Source of the DNA: Nematostella vectensis
Lineage: Eukaryota; Cnidaria; Anthozoa; Actiniaria; Edwardsiidae
Direction: 5' to 3'
DNA: 64,000 bases
Assembly (NCBI RefSeq): GCF_932526225.1
Contig: NC_064042.1
Coordinates: forward strand, 11,481,040 to 11,545,039
The translations under genes were made by a program, and so were the position numbers. The notes under the pieces are model-generated. The model was not told the DNA's origin, made no database searches, and saw only the letters and a program-made list of their open reading frames with translations. The number at the start of each line of letters is the position of its first letter. Position 1 is the first letter of the stretch. Shown piece after piece: positions 51,801-61,300 of the stretch.

Positions 51801-53291
51801 GGTTGCCATGCCACCAGATTCTTCACAGGCTATAACAAGGCCTCGGCGGGAGGTGAAGCCTCCTGCATGGCTCAAAGACTATGTGCCAAAATAACATTGA
51901 AACTGTTAGGACACTGAACATTAGTAATAATCCATCGTATGATTTTAGTTGTAAAATTTCGATTTTTACCCTTTGATTATTATAATGTTGTTTTAACCAA
52001 CCGTTAGCGTTACTGTTAAAAGAGGGAAGATGTGACAAGTTGCGTGACAGAGCACGTGCTCAGAACGTGACCCAGGACCGATATAGATTGTGCAAGACTC
52101 ATGGCTCGTTTCACCGTTGAATAAACGTCTACAAAACTTCTTATTACCAGAGACCCAGTCAAATACACAGACACCCGATACCCAGTCAACAACAGAGACA
52201 CCCGAGACCCAGTCAACAACAGAGACACCCGAGACCCAGTCAACAACACAAACACCCGAGACCAAGTCAATGACAGCAACATCAGAGACACCTGAGAACC
52301 AGATTGCAATAACAACGGCCCAGAGTACGACGACAAGTGAAGTTATGACAACTGCGGCTGCTTCAATCGCAAACTATGATGGTAATTTCATGTTATTAAT
52401 GACTTGTTCTTAATAATATAGCCTTGCTTGTAGACGGTGGGGGATGAATGATATCGCGCGAGCATCACGGATAGTTTCAAGATGCGGCGGCCAGCTCGAG
52501 TCCACTGCGACTAAACAAACGTTTCAACTCCTGCAAGCATGCTAGAATATGCAGGGTCCCATTCAGCCTGAGTGCATTTATTTAGGTTTAGAGTGAAGAA
52601 TATTTTGGCTAAGGGTGTTTGGAGGTCTTATCTAATGGCAAATGTTTACTTAAGTTGCCGTGCCATCGCTTGTAGTATCAATTTTACAACTAAAGCTAAT
52701 TTTCAGATGAACAACTAATGTTACTAGGCCCAGCAACGCTGATAGAGGTACCGTGAAGTAGCTTGCAAAAATACCAGTTGTCTTGTGGTAACCTAGTCTT
52801 GCTGTGCCAGCACTGGTTGTTGATTTTGGCGTAGTTTGCACATATGATAACGCATGCAGAAGATAAAAATTATTGGTGAACTTAAGCAAACACGTTTTTG
52901 AACAATGGGCGACAACCGGAAGACTTTTTATTTCCACAAAGTTTAACTAACCTAACCTAATGAAGGTAGAAAAATCTTCTATGACACACGGAATTACACA
53001 AGAATCTTGTTTACATTGCGGTAACATCATATGTGAACAATTTATACCTCAGTTTGGTGTATGCTGTTTACAAACACCCCTAGTGTTATTGTACTGCGCT
53101 TTCTTTGCACAGGGTTTAAAAGTCACATATTTCTGTCTTTTTATCAGCTCTTTACTGGAAACGTGGACAGTGACTCAGTCGTGAAACATATCCTAGCCTA
53201 CCAGCCCATCGCTCAGCATGTTGGGTTCTTGCCGGTATCCTCGTTTGGATCACCCGCCATGCGAGTAGAGGTATATGGCACTCGACGCTAA
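39893..53291 (+). CDS. Secreted PAN/EGF/Thr-rich repeat protein with discoidin exon (interrupted)
   Basis: Exons: 39893-39968 (signal peptide, MGRRFGISSKALCCLAALVM), 45879-46123 (PAN/apple-like: CKTMHLTDLVPGMHLK, CSIRCFLSDMCQSYNYN, then YVGTK), 46618-46699 (short EGF-like, six-Cys pattern incomplete: NKCVKGTCPEGSNC) and 46976-52380 (Thr/Ser-rich repeats TPETQSTTE). All phases agree. A Ty3/Gypsy element (47778-52146) splits the last of these; translation would run into its LTR and stop at 47815-47817. A further exon, 53138-53291, encodes the C-terminal half of an F5/8 type C (discoidin) domain ending VEVYGTRR. The front half of that domain was not found, so either an exon was lost or this exon belongs to a remnant. 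The likely role is extracellular adhesion or matrix; the exact family is unknown. Confidence 0.7.
40016..40680. repeat. About 29 bp tandem repeat in PAN gene intron 1
   Basis: Some 22 units of AGTATAACGGATGACATATT(T)CACTTGAA with scattered substitutions and small indels. Confidence 0.92.
40944..40986 (-). ncRNA. Second hammerhead-like motif (Penelope terminal remnant)
   Basis: On the minus strand, ATCCC, CTGATGA, GTGGGCAACGAC, GAAA, CAGGCTTG, AA, GGGAT. Stem I is a perfect 5 bp pair (ATCCC/GGGAT). The expected U of the cleavage triplet is A here, so it is probably inactive. Flanking sequence resembles that around 6770-6830, giving a second copy of the Penelope-like terminal repeat without any RT. 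Confidence 0.5.
41447..45381. mobile_element. Foldback-like element with 122 bp inverted ends
   Basis: 41447-41568 and 45260-45381 are about 90 percent identical reverse complements (outer end GCTGGAGAAACCCTTGCTAA). The 3.7 kb between them holds unrecognised sequence (41,570-43,050) and a 37 bp minisatellite. No target-site duplication was seen. A partial third arm copy lies at 45475-45540 (TCCAAGATGGCCGCC). The element sits in intron 1 of the PAN gene. Confidence 0.75.
43060..44900. repeat. 37 bp minisatellite, about 50 units
   Basis: The unit is CTCGCGTGACGAACTCTCGT followed by CCCCGCCTGTACATAGA. A block of about 431 bp is itself duplicated (43331 onward and 43762 onward). Because 37 is not a multiple of three, each frame cycles with a 37-residue period. 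The minus strand lacks stops over long stretches, making frames up to 244 codons (MYRRGREFVTRVYVQAGTRV) that are almost certainly not genes. Confidence 0.95.
46225..46615 (-). pseudogene. Non-LTR retrotransposon RT C-terminal fragment
   Basis: Minus-strand translation, with stops and shifts, reads TRRTKLSFLKTLVIPVLLNG, YETWKMN and later RRWKMIGHILRQNKK and GTPEGKRKR. These are the conserved tail blocks of RTE/L1-like LINE reverse transcriptases. It is a dead fragment in PAN gene intron 2. Confidence 0.7.
46411..46490. repeat. About 21 bp tandem repeat, four units
   Basis: TCTCTATTTGTAATGTGATC-type units; one unit is shortened. It lies inside the LINE fragment. Confidence 0.9.
47089..47777 (+). 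repeat. 27 bp coding repeat of the Thr-rich exon (left part)
   Basis: About 25 units of ACACCCGAGACCCAGTCAAC + AACAGAG encode TPETQSTTE. A 2 nt loss near 47380 and a 1 nt loss near 47650 shift and then restore the frame, so about ten units read as DTRDPVNNN instead. The array continues after the Gypsy element at 52147-52275. Confidence 0.92.
47778..47893 (+). repeat. 5' LTR of the Ty3/Gypsy element
   Basis: 116 bp, identical to 52031-52146. Begins TGTGACAAGTTGCGTGACAG. It brings a stop into the host exon frame at 47815-47817. Confidence 0.93.
47925..51413 (+). CDS. Ty3/Gypsy Gag-Pol polyprotein
   Basis: One frame of 1162 codons. Gag occupies about 1-205. Two zinc knuckles follow at about 216-250 (CDNC..., CRKCGAKNHFANRC). 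The protease has PDTGAQCNVLP (about 301). Reverse transcriptase starts near 450, with ADD in VVADDFLV (about 599) in place of the usual YxDD. RNase H starts near 752 (LQCDASQSGLGAAL). Integrase has its HHCC finger (about 972-1015) and Asp, Asp and Glu in SADLCE, TDNGPQF and GKAENAV (about 1034, 1088 and 1124). Gag and Pol are in one frame. Past the third catalytic residue the frame is lost at a run of seven A (51330-51336) and ends early at 51413. The remaining integrase C terminus is open in the next frame. Confidence 0.93.
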   Translation: MASGYVLPPPAPLEIHNSNAADKWKRFVLAWKNYSLATGLNEKAEAVQVATLLTVIGEEAREVYSTFTLTEGETDKIEPVIKKFAEYCQPRKNVPFERFRFNQRMQEPGESYEHYRTALRKLAESCEFDTITPDEILRDRLLFGIHDTKVRERLLRESKLTLAKTDEICRAAESMLAQMKIVKDTSETDVNAVSKFESKKPNIKNYRRKQRGQGKQCDNCGYQHMANQESCPARGKDCRKCGAKNHFANRCKQEVKATEVEETDMYPEETYQTEEVLAVWLDDSQLVTFQSESGSFIRFQPDTGAQCNVLPVHIYKQACNDQKLVKVKPVQTSLVAYGGSKIKVVGHVTIRVWRNHVSCQLDCRLVDSHEIRPILGRKACLGMNIIQYNDNDQFHKPQTDGATVFTVDTKPGAALTREEILAKFPAVFSDGVGKLDGEYTIRLDTNAQPVQHAPRRVAVALRPQLKKTLNDLVDKEIIAPVTTPTSWISSMVVVPKKDGKLRICLDPKDLNKAIQRENYPLPTIEEVATRLHGAKVFTLLDVRNGFWHVQLEEESTYLTTFHTPFGRYRWKRMPFGISSAPEVFQRKMHEFAEGLTGTEVVADDFLVVGYGESYEEATADHDRNLLAFLNRCDQRDIHLNPDKMRLRKSELLFIGHIATDKGLKVDPAKVRAIVDMPSPTDKLGVQRLLGLAQYLAKFLPQLSDITKPLRDLTQSDVQFIWDDAQQSAFEKLKDAVTVTPVLRYYNLDEEITLQCDASQSGLGAALLQNGQPVAYASRALTPAETRYAQIEKELLAIVFACDRFHTYVYGREVVNIETDHKPLEPIFIKPLATAPKRLQRMLLSLQSYSLNVKYKKGKDLYLADTLSRAYLPEVNAWECTRELEEIDHRSWMPVREETWQQLKNAAVDDAVQQNLREVIKRGWPESKTDLPECVHPYFDIRDELTVQEELIFKGQQLVVPRALRKELMEKTHSSHIGIEGCIRRARDTFFWPRMTVELKEYITKCEVCLTHRSGQRKEPILQHEFVARPWGKVSADLCELDNRTLLVVSDYFSNYIEVARLNTVTSRAIIKELKAIFARFGIPDTLITDNGPQFASAEFSVFAKTWMFEHKTSSPRYAQANGKAENAVQTVKRLFKKMQDIRGVRIPSTSRLAEYSDCWNRN
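51337..51894 (+). pseudogene. Out-of-frame integrase C terminus of the Ty3/Gypsy element
   Basis: Open in a frame offset by one base from the gag-pol frame, directly after the seven-A run. It holds the conserved post-catalytic segment with WRNTPT and SPAQRLFGRR, then FYYDKHSKPLEPIAVGETV, a GPF-type DNA-binding region and a polar tail, stopping at 51892-51894. One extra base in the A run, real or a sequencing error, explains the split. Later ATGs in it are not true starts. Confidence 0.85.
52031..52146 (+). repeat. 3' LTR of the Ty3/Gypsy element
   Basis: 116 bp, preceded by the polypurine tract. The host Thr-rich repeat resumes directly after it. Confidence 0.93.
53138..53291 (+). CDS. Discoidin (F5/8 type C) domain C-terminal exon
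   Basis: Acceptor TTTTTATCAG followed by LFTGNVDSDSVVKHILAYQP and then RVEVYGTRR and TAA. The FxGNxDxxTVV...R(V/M)E(V/L)YG pattern is the end of a discoidin domain. The upstream half of the domain is not found between 52380 and 53137. AATAAA follows at 53628-53633. It is probably the last exon of the PAN gene, or what is left of it. Confidence 0.65.
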
Positions 53292-53627
53292 GAGGAAGCT
53301 GTAAAGGCCACATATGAGATGTTATACAACGACATTCGTAAATCGCTCTGATTGATCGATGGTCCATGTGCAATTATAGGACACATGCACGCTTGACGTC
53401 AGCATGTGCGAGCGCTCCCCAAAACTAGTTTGTAAAGTAGGAATTTTTTTTAATATTGTTGTATGTATTTTTTTTGTGTGTCTGTCATCTGATAGATTCC
53501 CTGCCTCTCGTTGTGTACATTTTTGTTCATGAAACGCTGTGATGTTAACATGGTTTTTAACGGCATGTATGAAACATGGGATTGAGGCTCTGTTTTTTCG
53601 CGAAATTGTATTCCTATTCCCTGAAAC

Positions 53628-53633
53628 AATAAA
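53628..53633 (+). terminator. Probable polyadenylation signal after the discoidin exon
   Basis: AATAAA about 340 bp past the stop codon. Confidence 0.5.
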
Positions 53634-53700
53634 ATGCCGGCATGTGCTGGTTAATCAAAGATTGTGAGTGAGAGCCATGTCAGTAGTTAGAGGGAACTGA

Positions 53701-53873
53701 GCCTTTAGGATTTAGCCTGAGCCTTTTGGATTTAGCCTGAGCCTTTAGGATTTAGCCTGAGCCTTTTGGATTTAGCCTGAGCCTTTAGGATTTAGCCTGA
53801 GCCTTTAGGATTTAGCCTGAGCCTTTTGGATTTAGCCTGAGCCTTGAGGATTTAGCCTGAGCCTTTTGGATTT
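53701..53873. repeat. 20 bp tandem repeat, about 8.5 units
   Basis: Exact 20 bp period of GCCTTTAGGATTTAGCCTGA, with T/A and T/G variants at the same positions. Confidence 0.95.
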
Positions 53874-55095
53874 CACCTTTTGACTATTGAGTTCAAGAAA
53901 GGGACAGATTGGTAACAGAGCTGTGTAGATAGCATACCTTTTATTATATAATTACATATAACTTCTTCGTATTATTCTATTTATGATTGTTAGATTGCTA
54001 GCTTATCTATTATCTATACTCAAATGAACGATTTTGCATGCCTGTGTCTTCTAGGTCTTTAGTTCAACTTATTGTAATGTACAAACTATGAATGGAATTT
54101 TAACTCACGTGATGGTGATTCCCTCGGCTATTTATTTATTTATTTATTCTATATTATTTTTCAATTTACGTTCGTTTATTGTCTATTAAATCGCTGCCAA
54201 TTAAGCCAATTTTCTTCTGTGGACATTAATTGATCAGTAAAGCAGATCCTTAATCCCAACGCTAATTTGCGCGAGACGATTAGTATAACCCAATTCGCCC
54301 TTAAACACTCGTTCTAAATCGCGTTACACGGCACGTGAAATGAACGACGTCCGAATTAAGCCTAGACCTCTAAATTTTCTTTTTTGAAACTGGCGAGAAA
54401 AACGTAATAAATAACAAATACCGTAAATAAAAAGATAGCATGATTTTTCACCGAAGACCCCTAATTGGCGACTTGAAGTGTGGATTCAAGCAAAAAAAGC
54501 TGTTACAATGCGACATTTTGATAAGAAAAATCGGAAATTTTTACAACATTTGCATTAGTAACCAGGCTTTATCACCTTATTCAATTGCGCATGCGTAGAT
54601 GATTCTACTTCCGCTTTGCGTTTCTAACTATAATATTTGCAAAGCACGGACGCTCTGCGATTTATTTAGACAGAGAATATTCACCTAGTTGCCCTCCACA
54701 AAACTACGTATCGATTTTCCGATATTTTAAAAATAAACGAAATTATTCAAATAAGAAGAAAAATTAAATTAAATTATGCGAGACGTGTTATTTTTAAATA
54801 TTAAATTATTTTTGGAAGAATTGAAAACGCATATGTAACTTTGTAGGCACCCTCCCGAATAATGTTATAAAGCTACATTCATCATTGCAGATACTTTAAC
54901 AGCTGAGATTATAAAATTTTTCTGTTGTGACCTCATGTTTTGACGTCATCGCCTGATGGCGTCATCAAAATATTGAGATTCATAAACAATAATGTCATGC
55001 CTAAATTTATTCCATTTCACCAATGTTTGGCGGATTTATAACGTCTTGAAGTTTTCCTAGCAACAGCCCTCAGAGAAATGTCCCAACACCCTTAA

Positions 55096-55414
55096 GGGGG
55101 GAGGGGGGTGAATAGGGGTATGTAAATCCGCCGATCCGCAACATTTTCGGGGCAAATCCGTGGATCCGCAGATATTTTTAGATCCGCATGGTTTGACAGA
55201 TAAACAATAGCATCGATTGAAATTCATTTAAAATCCGAAATTTGACCGTCAAAGCAGTCAAAATCCGAAATCCGTGCCCAAATTGTCAACAGATCCGTGA
55301 TACGCCATATTTCCGAAATCCGTCAATCCACTGAAATAATCATCAAAATCCGTAACCAGTGAGCATTTCGAGGCTGAATCCGCCGATCCGCGAACCTATT
55401 CACCCCCACCCCCC
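55096..55414. mobile_element. TTAA-flanked MITE rich in ATCCGC motifs
   Basis: Inverted ends GGGGGG(A/T)GGGGG(G)TGAATAGG lie between TTAA at 55092-55095 and 55415-55418. Inside, AATCCG(C/A) motifs recur at short intervals, including a palindromic pair near both ends. 319 bp, non-coding. Confidence 0.8.
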
Positions 55415-56688
55415 TTAAAAACAAGCGAATAAACACCTGCTTGTCTGTGACTCGGTAACATCAGCATCTGAAACGTAACCTTGGTTTTCTTGGCTTTGGA
55501 TCTTTCGGCGCCTCTACCCTTTGATAACCTGGCTGAGTCGATCTTCGCCCGGCTGAGGGACTGGGTTCGACCTATGAAAATGGCAGACATCATGAGAGAG
55601 ACAACATGGGAACGGTAATTATATTTTGGGCTTTTAACAATCATGGAAATGCTCAATAGCTGTAAAAATTGACGTTCATTGTTTTTCACGGATCATTGGT
55701 TCCCTCTTTTCACTTTAGGGAAGGGTCATTATTTAACTGGGGGGCTGCTTTATTTGGGGGGAGGGTTGCAATTTGTTTTAGTGCCGATTTGGGGGAGGGC
55801 CCCGATGTTTAAACAGGGTTAGGGAAGGGCCATATTTTTTTTAAAAGGCATTCTGATCAATTTCCGAGCCTCCTAATTTTCTGGAATTTCAAGCTTTTCT
55901 GGGGAGAACCCCAGACCCCCTAATAAATAAATAAATAAATATGATAGGCTTCTTGCCTGCACTTTTATGACTTACGTTTGGCTGGCGCTTCTTTTTCCTT
56001 TTTGAAGTTTTGATTTTTCGAATTTCTATTCATGTCCCCCCCCCCTAATTTTTCAGATTGGTAGTATGAAAGTGATACAAACACGAATTCTAGTGGAAAG
56101 GAGCTCTAATGTTGCTATTTAGGTTTTTTATTGTTAAAACAATAATGACTAATATTTCACGGTGGGGTATGCCCCCGGACTCCCTATATACAATACTATA
56201 TATTCCCCTTGAAAATGGGCTTGTAATCAACACTGCTCCTGAATTGATGATTTTTAAATGCCAGCTCAGCTGCCCTCGTGTTGCATGGGCGTGGGGGTCT
56301 CCCCTTAGCATGTCCCGTTTTCTCAATATTTCCACTCGAATACTGTACCTGTGTAGTTTTTTTTACTCCCTTTCGTTAAGTAGTGCAGAAATGGTGGTCA
56401 GCACAATCGGGACACATGCTGAAAACAGCGACATTCGGGACATCTCCCAGTAAAAAAAATAAAAATGATTTTTTTTTTGACAAAGTGCCCATTTTGCTTT
56501 TTAGAATATCTCGGCACCGTAGCAACAATGCTTTTACAATCATAAAAATGTTTTGTCCTCCTCAGAGAACTAGCCGTACGTAAAGAGTATCTCACGACTA
56601 GACTATAATTTTACAATTTTAGTAATAAAGTAACCAATTAGACCGAAAATTTACATGAACGATTCGACAAAGCCCGAATGAAAGTTAT

Positions 56689-57195
56689 CCAGCGGTTAAA
56701 GTTATCCGGATGATAGGGGTCGGATAAAATCTTATCCACGTAATAAATGTGAAGAAAAAACAAAATGGCGTCTTGCTTTCAACTTTCTTTTGTCAGAATT
56801 TAAAATAATTTTAGACACAGTAAAAGTTGAAACACATGCAAACGACGAATTTTTACAGCTTGTAAAGTTACAATGAACTACGAACTTACATGCAGCTCTG
56901 TCAGGAATGGAATTTAACAGGAATTAAACAGGAAGAAGCGAAACACTATCCCCTGTGATCATTCCATGATTTACATGCACTTTGCCTCGATAAACTGTTT
57001 GTTTTCTGGCACTTTTAGTAGCTTTTTCAACGGTCGCCATTTTTTTGGAAGGAAAAACAGCGCGAGCTTTGCATATTTACCATGGAAACGGGAAGCCATT
57101 TAGTGGTAAATGATGGCTATTCAGCGGATAGTTATCCAGCCTTCTATCCACGCTTTGTGCAACGCTATTTTATCCGCCGGATAAATATTCGCTGG
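56689..57195. mobile_element. Possible MITE with CCAGCG ends
   Basis: CCAGCGGTTAAAGTTATCCGG at the left and the complement of CCAGCGAATATTTATCCGG at the right. Several TATCCGNCGGATA palindromes lie near the ends. No target duplication was confirmed. Confidence 0.45.
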
Positions 57196-57474
57196 ATAGG
57201 GATTTTATCCGGCGGTAATTGGATCATTTCTTATTCAGGAAGCTACGAATTCTATGCTTTTTCCATATGATAACTATGACTGCGCATCCCCCTCAGCCAA
57301 TCCTGAATAGCGAAACATATTTTTGAATTTATGAAGGCAAGAAATGTGAAGCTTGATGACGACGTACGGTGACGTCACCTAATCATTCGAAACAATATAT
57401 TATTTGTGGATTTACGCCGATGTAAATCTTTTATAAGGTGCCATGAATAAAATCTATCTATCTATCTACGCGCC

Positions 57475-57951
57475 TGGCCAATAAAAACGCTTCAAATATT
57501 TTTATGCCAGAAATTGTCGTTTAAGAATACTGAAATCTGCATTTAAGGAAAACCAATCCATCTGTAAGAAATTACTTTTTGCCATAATTGCAAAAATTAA
57601 GGCCATATAAAGAACATCTGTTAAATATGTTAACTAGCGTTTATTCTTACTTTTAAAAAGACAGTTCCCTCTATACAGCACTCTAGCGTTTTGTCTTAAT
57701 TCAAGGAAGTAATATTTTTTGTGAAAGGTGAAAACTAAGGAAAAGATTTTATATCATTAACAAAACTTTTCTGAAAGTAACGTATTTTAATACATGCTTG
57801 AACCCTGCTGTTTCCGAGCTTTTTTTTACAGCTGACTACCTACAAGATGTTAGGTTGGTAAAATATACTTAAAAATAAGCGTTTTCATAGTTCACTGATT
57901 TGACTGCAGTTATTCACAGCCTTTTTTCTTTAAAGGTCCGTCAGGCTCTCT
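57475..57951 (+). repeat. Segmental duplicate, copy B, truncated by the Polinton
   Basis: Aligns with 38650-39887 without the TTAA insertion. Alignment stops after GGTCCGTCAGGCTCTCT, where copy A continues GTAGATCTGGTATAAGG into the signal-peptide exon and copy B switches to transposon sequence. Confidence 0.88.
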
Positions 57952-58084
57952 AGTAGTAGGGAAATGGCGCAGCTGGCGCAACTTTTTGATCATCCCAAAT
58001 TTCATTCCAAAATGGCGCAAAAGTCTCCGCGCACCTCCGCCAAGCCTCGCGACCTGCGCATGCGCGAGTTTGCCAAAGATCTCT

Positions 58085-58315
58085 TGCACGACCACGCCCA
58101 CCTGTCAATCACTTTGTCACGTGATAGCCACGCCCACCTGTCAATCACTTTGTCACGTGACGACCACGCCCACCTGTCAATCACTTTGTAAAAAAACCTG
58201 TCAATCACTTTGTCACGTGACGACCACGCCCACCTGTCAATCATTTTGTAAAAAACCTGTTAATCACTTTGTCACGTGACGGCCACGCCCACCTGTCAAT
58301 CACTTTGTCACGTGT
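58085..58315. repeat. Minisatellite in the Polinton terminal region
   Basis: Seven copies of CCTGTCAATCACTTTGT, most with CACGTGAC and CCACGCCCA. Spacing alternates between long and short units where TCACGTGAC is replaced by AAAAA. It lies just upstream of the polymerase gene. Translation through it (HAHLSITLSRD) extends the polymerase frame artificially. Confidence 0.9.
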
Positions 58316-58392
58316 CGCACCTAGGTGGAGCTCGGGAGGCTAGCCTCTCGGCTTCACATCTAAAAAAAGCTTTTGAAAAGTGGTTTAAAGAC

Positions 58393-61300
58393 ATGGCTGG
58401 TTTGATAGAAATGGAGAACCTGAAGGTGAAAGATCTGAAAGCCCTCGCCAAGGAGCGGGGTATCCCAAGATATTACTGGATGCGGAGAGACGAGCTCGTC
58501 GGGGCGCTGACCAGCACTTCACCACCACCACCACCCCGACGGGTTCCTTTACCCAAACTTGTCAAAGGGCTGCCACGGCCACCCCGCATTACCCCGTCCA
58601 ACACGTCGGAGAGTATTCTCGACGGCCCGATACCTGAGATTAATGTCCCTATTCTAAAACCCTCCCAACCCCCACGGAGTTCCCGCGTCCAATCACTCAA
58701 GCATTTTGCAAACAGGGCGGCCAACTTGATCAAGAGCGAGTTAGACAAGTTTGCGGATTGGATACTATCTTATGTCCCTGAGCCCATCAAAAAGACCGTC
58801 AAAGAGGCTGCAGATAAACGGGTCGAACGTCTGAAGGAGAGGATTAAGCGTCTACACGAGGAGGTGGAAGATCGCTTCACACCCAAGGAACAACAGACGG
58901 CGTTGAAGGGGTATCTTAAAACCCACGGAATAGCCGGGCAGAGAGGTTACGACCCCAAGACATTCATCGCCAGAATCAAACCGAAAGTCTTAGAGCTCAT
59001 CAGTCAACAAAAAAAGCCTATCAAAGTGAAGTTTATCTTTACTTGCGGGTTTATAAAAGAGGATCCGGCTACAGCTCAGATCGAAGAAGAACTGGGATAT
59101 TTTCATACAGAAAAGCCCGAGATTGTGACAGAGTCGACTGATCTCTCTGATTTGTTCGATACGATGACAAATTATTTACTCGGATTAGTTGAGCTGTTCC
59201 AGAAGCAAGGCTCCGGATGGCAGTTTGACCAAGTGGAATACTTTGACATCAACATAGATCCCTTTGAACCGCTTTCTGGGTCTTCCTATATTCCGCTGCC
59301 GCCGAAGCTAGCGTCTAAGAAGGCGATCATCAATGTTAAGAACGAGAATGATCACGAATGTTTCAAGTGGGCAGTAACCTCTGCTGTGTATCCTAGGGAG
59401 AAAGATCCTCAAAGGCTCAGTAAACAAATGATAGAGAACTCTGAGAAATTCGACTGGTCAGGGATAGAGTTCCCCGTCTCACTAAAACAGATCGACAAGT
59501 TCGAGAAACAGAACCAGTATACGGTTAATGTGTTTGGATACGAAACCAAAATATATCCATTGAGAATCAGTGAGAAGGATCCAGATAATGCAATCAACTT
59601 ACTTCTCATCTCGGATGATGAGACGAATCATTACTGCTGGATAAAGAATATGATGAGATTAGTATCTACTCAAATTGATGAGTTTCATCATACTCGTTTT
59701 TTATGCTGCAGATGTCTGAACTCGTTTCGGTGCAAACAATCATTAGAAAAACATTCTGAATGCTGCGGCAATCATGAAGCGGTTGGAATAGAGATGCCTA
59801 AGATAGATAAGGATGGAAATCTACCCCACATTAAATTCAAAAACTACAACAGAAAAATGCGTGTCCCCTTTGTTGTCTACGCCGACTTTGAGAGCTTCAC
59901 AGAGAATATAGACACATGCTCCCCAGATGAGAGTAAAAGCTTCACTAAGCAATACCAGAAACACAAACCGTCTGGTTTCTGCTATCTCATCAAGTGTTTC
60001 GACGGAGATATATCCCCATCCGAGCTTGTACGATACACAGCCGAATCTCCAGACGAAGATATCCCACAGCTTTTCGTAGAGTCTTTGGAGTCAGACATTA
60101 AGAAAATTTACGATAAGTTCAGGTTCCCTAAGAAGGTGAAAATGGCTCCGAAGGACAAAATCGCCTATAACGACGCCACTCACTGCCACATCTGTGAGGG
60201 TGAATTAGGGGAAGACAAGGTTTTGGACCATTGCCACCTTACAGGGAAGTACAGAGGCGCTGCTCACAACGAATGCAACTTAGATCACAAAATCCCCAAG
60301 TTCTTTCCTGTTATCTTTCACAATCTGTCTGGGTACGACAGTCATCTATTTATCAAGAACCTTGGTACATCGGAAGGTAAAATAAACTGTATACCTAATA
60401 ACGAGGAAAAGTATATTTCTTTCACAAAACAGATTGTAGTCGACAGTTTCACGAACAAGAAGGGCAACAAGATTGATGTTAAACGTGATATCAGATTTAT
60501 CGACAGTTTCAGGTTTATGTCGGCCAGTCTCAACAGTCTAGTAGGTAACATGTCAAGGGAGTGCTTCAAAAACCTGGCGGAGTACTATGAGGGGGAGGAG
60601 CTCCAGTTGTTGTTGAGGAAGGGTGTTTTCCCTTACGACTGGTTCGACGGCTTTAGCAAGCTCGACGCAACACAGCTCCCACAGAGAGAGGCATTCCACT
60701 CCAAACTCAACGACACCGGCATATCGGAGGAGGATCACCTGCACGCGCGGAGAGTGTGGGAGGTCTTTGGGATGGGGACCATGAGGGATTACCACAATCT
60801 GTACCTAGAGTCAGATGTGTTGCTTTTAGCTGACGTTTTCGAGAACTTTAGGGACGTTTGTCTCAAGAATTACGGTCTGGACCCCGCTTGGTACTACACA
60901 GCGCCAGGGTTGGCTTGGGATGCAGCGTTGAAGACCACCAAGGTGAGGCTAGAGCTTCTAACGGACTATGACATGTTGCTCATGATTGAGAAGGGCATCC
61001 GTGGGGGTGTCTCCATGATAAGCAACAGACATGGGGAGGCAAATAACCCTTACATGAAGGAGTATGACCCTGACCTACCCACAAAATATATCACCTACCT
61101 TGATGCTAACAATTTGTATGGCTGGGCGATGAGCAACCCTTTACCGACTCACGGTTTCAGGTGGATGGGTGACCAAGAGCTGTCAGGTTGGAGAGACCGC
61201 CCATGCATTCTGGAGGTTGACTTGGAGTACCCTCACCACCTACATGACTTACACAACGATTACCCACTAGCCCCGGAATCTATCGGGCTAGGCAATGTGG

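Larger units (their letters stand above)
47778..52146 (+). mobile_element. Ty3/Gypsy LTR retrotransposon in the Thr-rich exon
   Basis: Two 116 bp LTRs (47778-47893 and 52031-52146) are identical as read. Between them lie gag-pol and a polypurine tract AAAAGAGGGAAGA (52018-52030). A possible primer site TGGTGGCCGCGG begins 13 bases after the 5' LTR. The LTR starts TGTGAC but ends TTATTA rather than CA, and no target-site duplication is evident (CAAC on the left, CCAG on the right). The LTR contains AATAAA (47867-47872). Confidence 0.93.
53874..57474. other. Gene-poor interval with short transposons
   Basis: It contains the TTAA MITE 55096-55414, a possible MITE 56689-57195, and a (CTAT)n tail after AATAAA at about 57450 that resembles a LINE 3' end. 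On the minus strand 55574-55420 is exon-like (acceptor TTTTCATAG, then RTQSLSRAKIDSARLSKG) but has no partner exon or recognised family. Otherwise AT-rich, no gene seen. Confidence 0.45.

Noticed and set aside
58002-58279. Frames reading HAHLSITLSRD or DRWAWSSRDKVI repeats, and an upstream extension of the polymerase
   Set aside because: They are translations of the terminal minisatellite; the ATG at 58393 fits the conserved N terminus.
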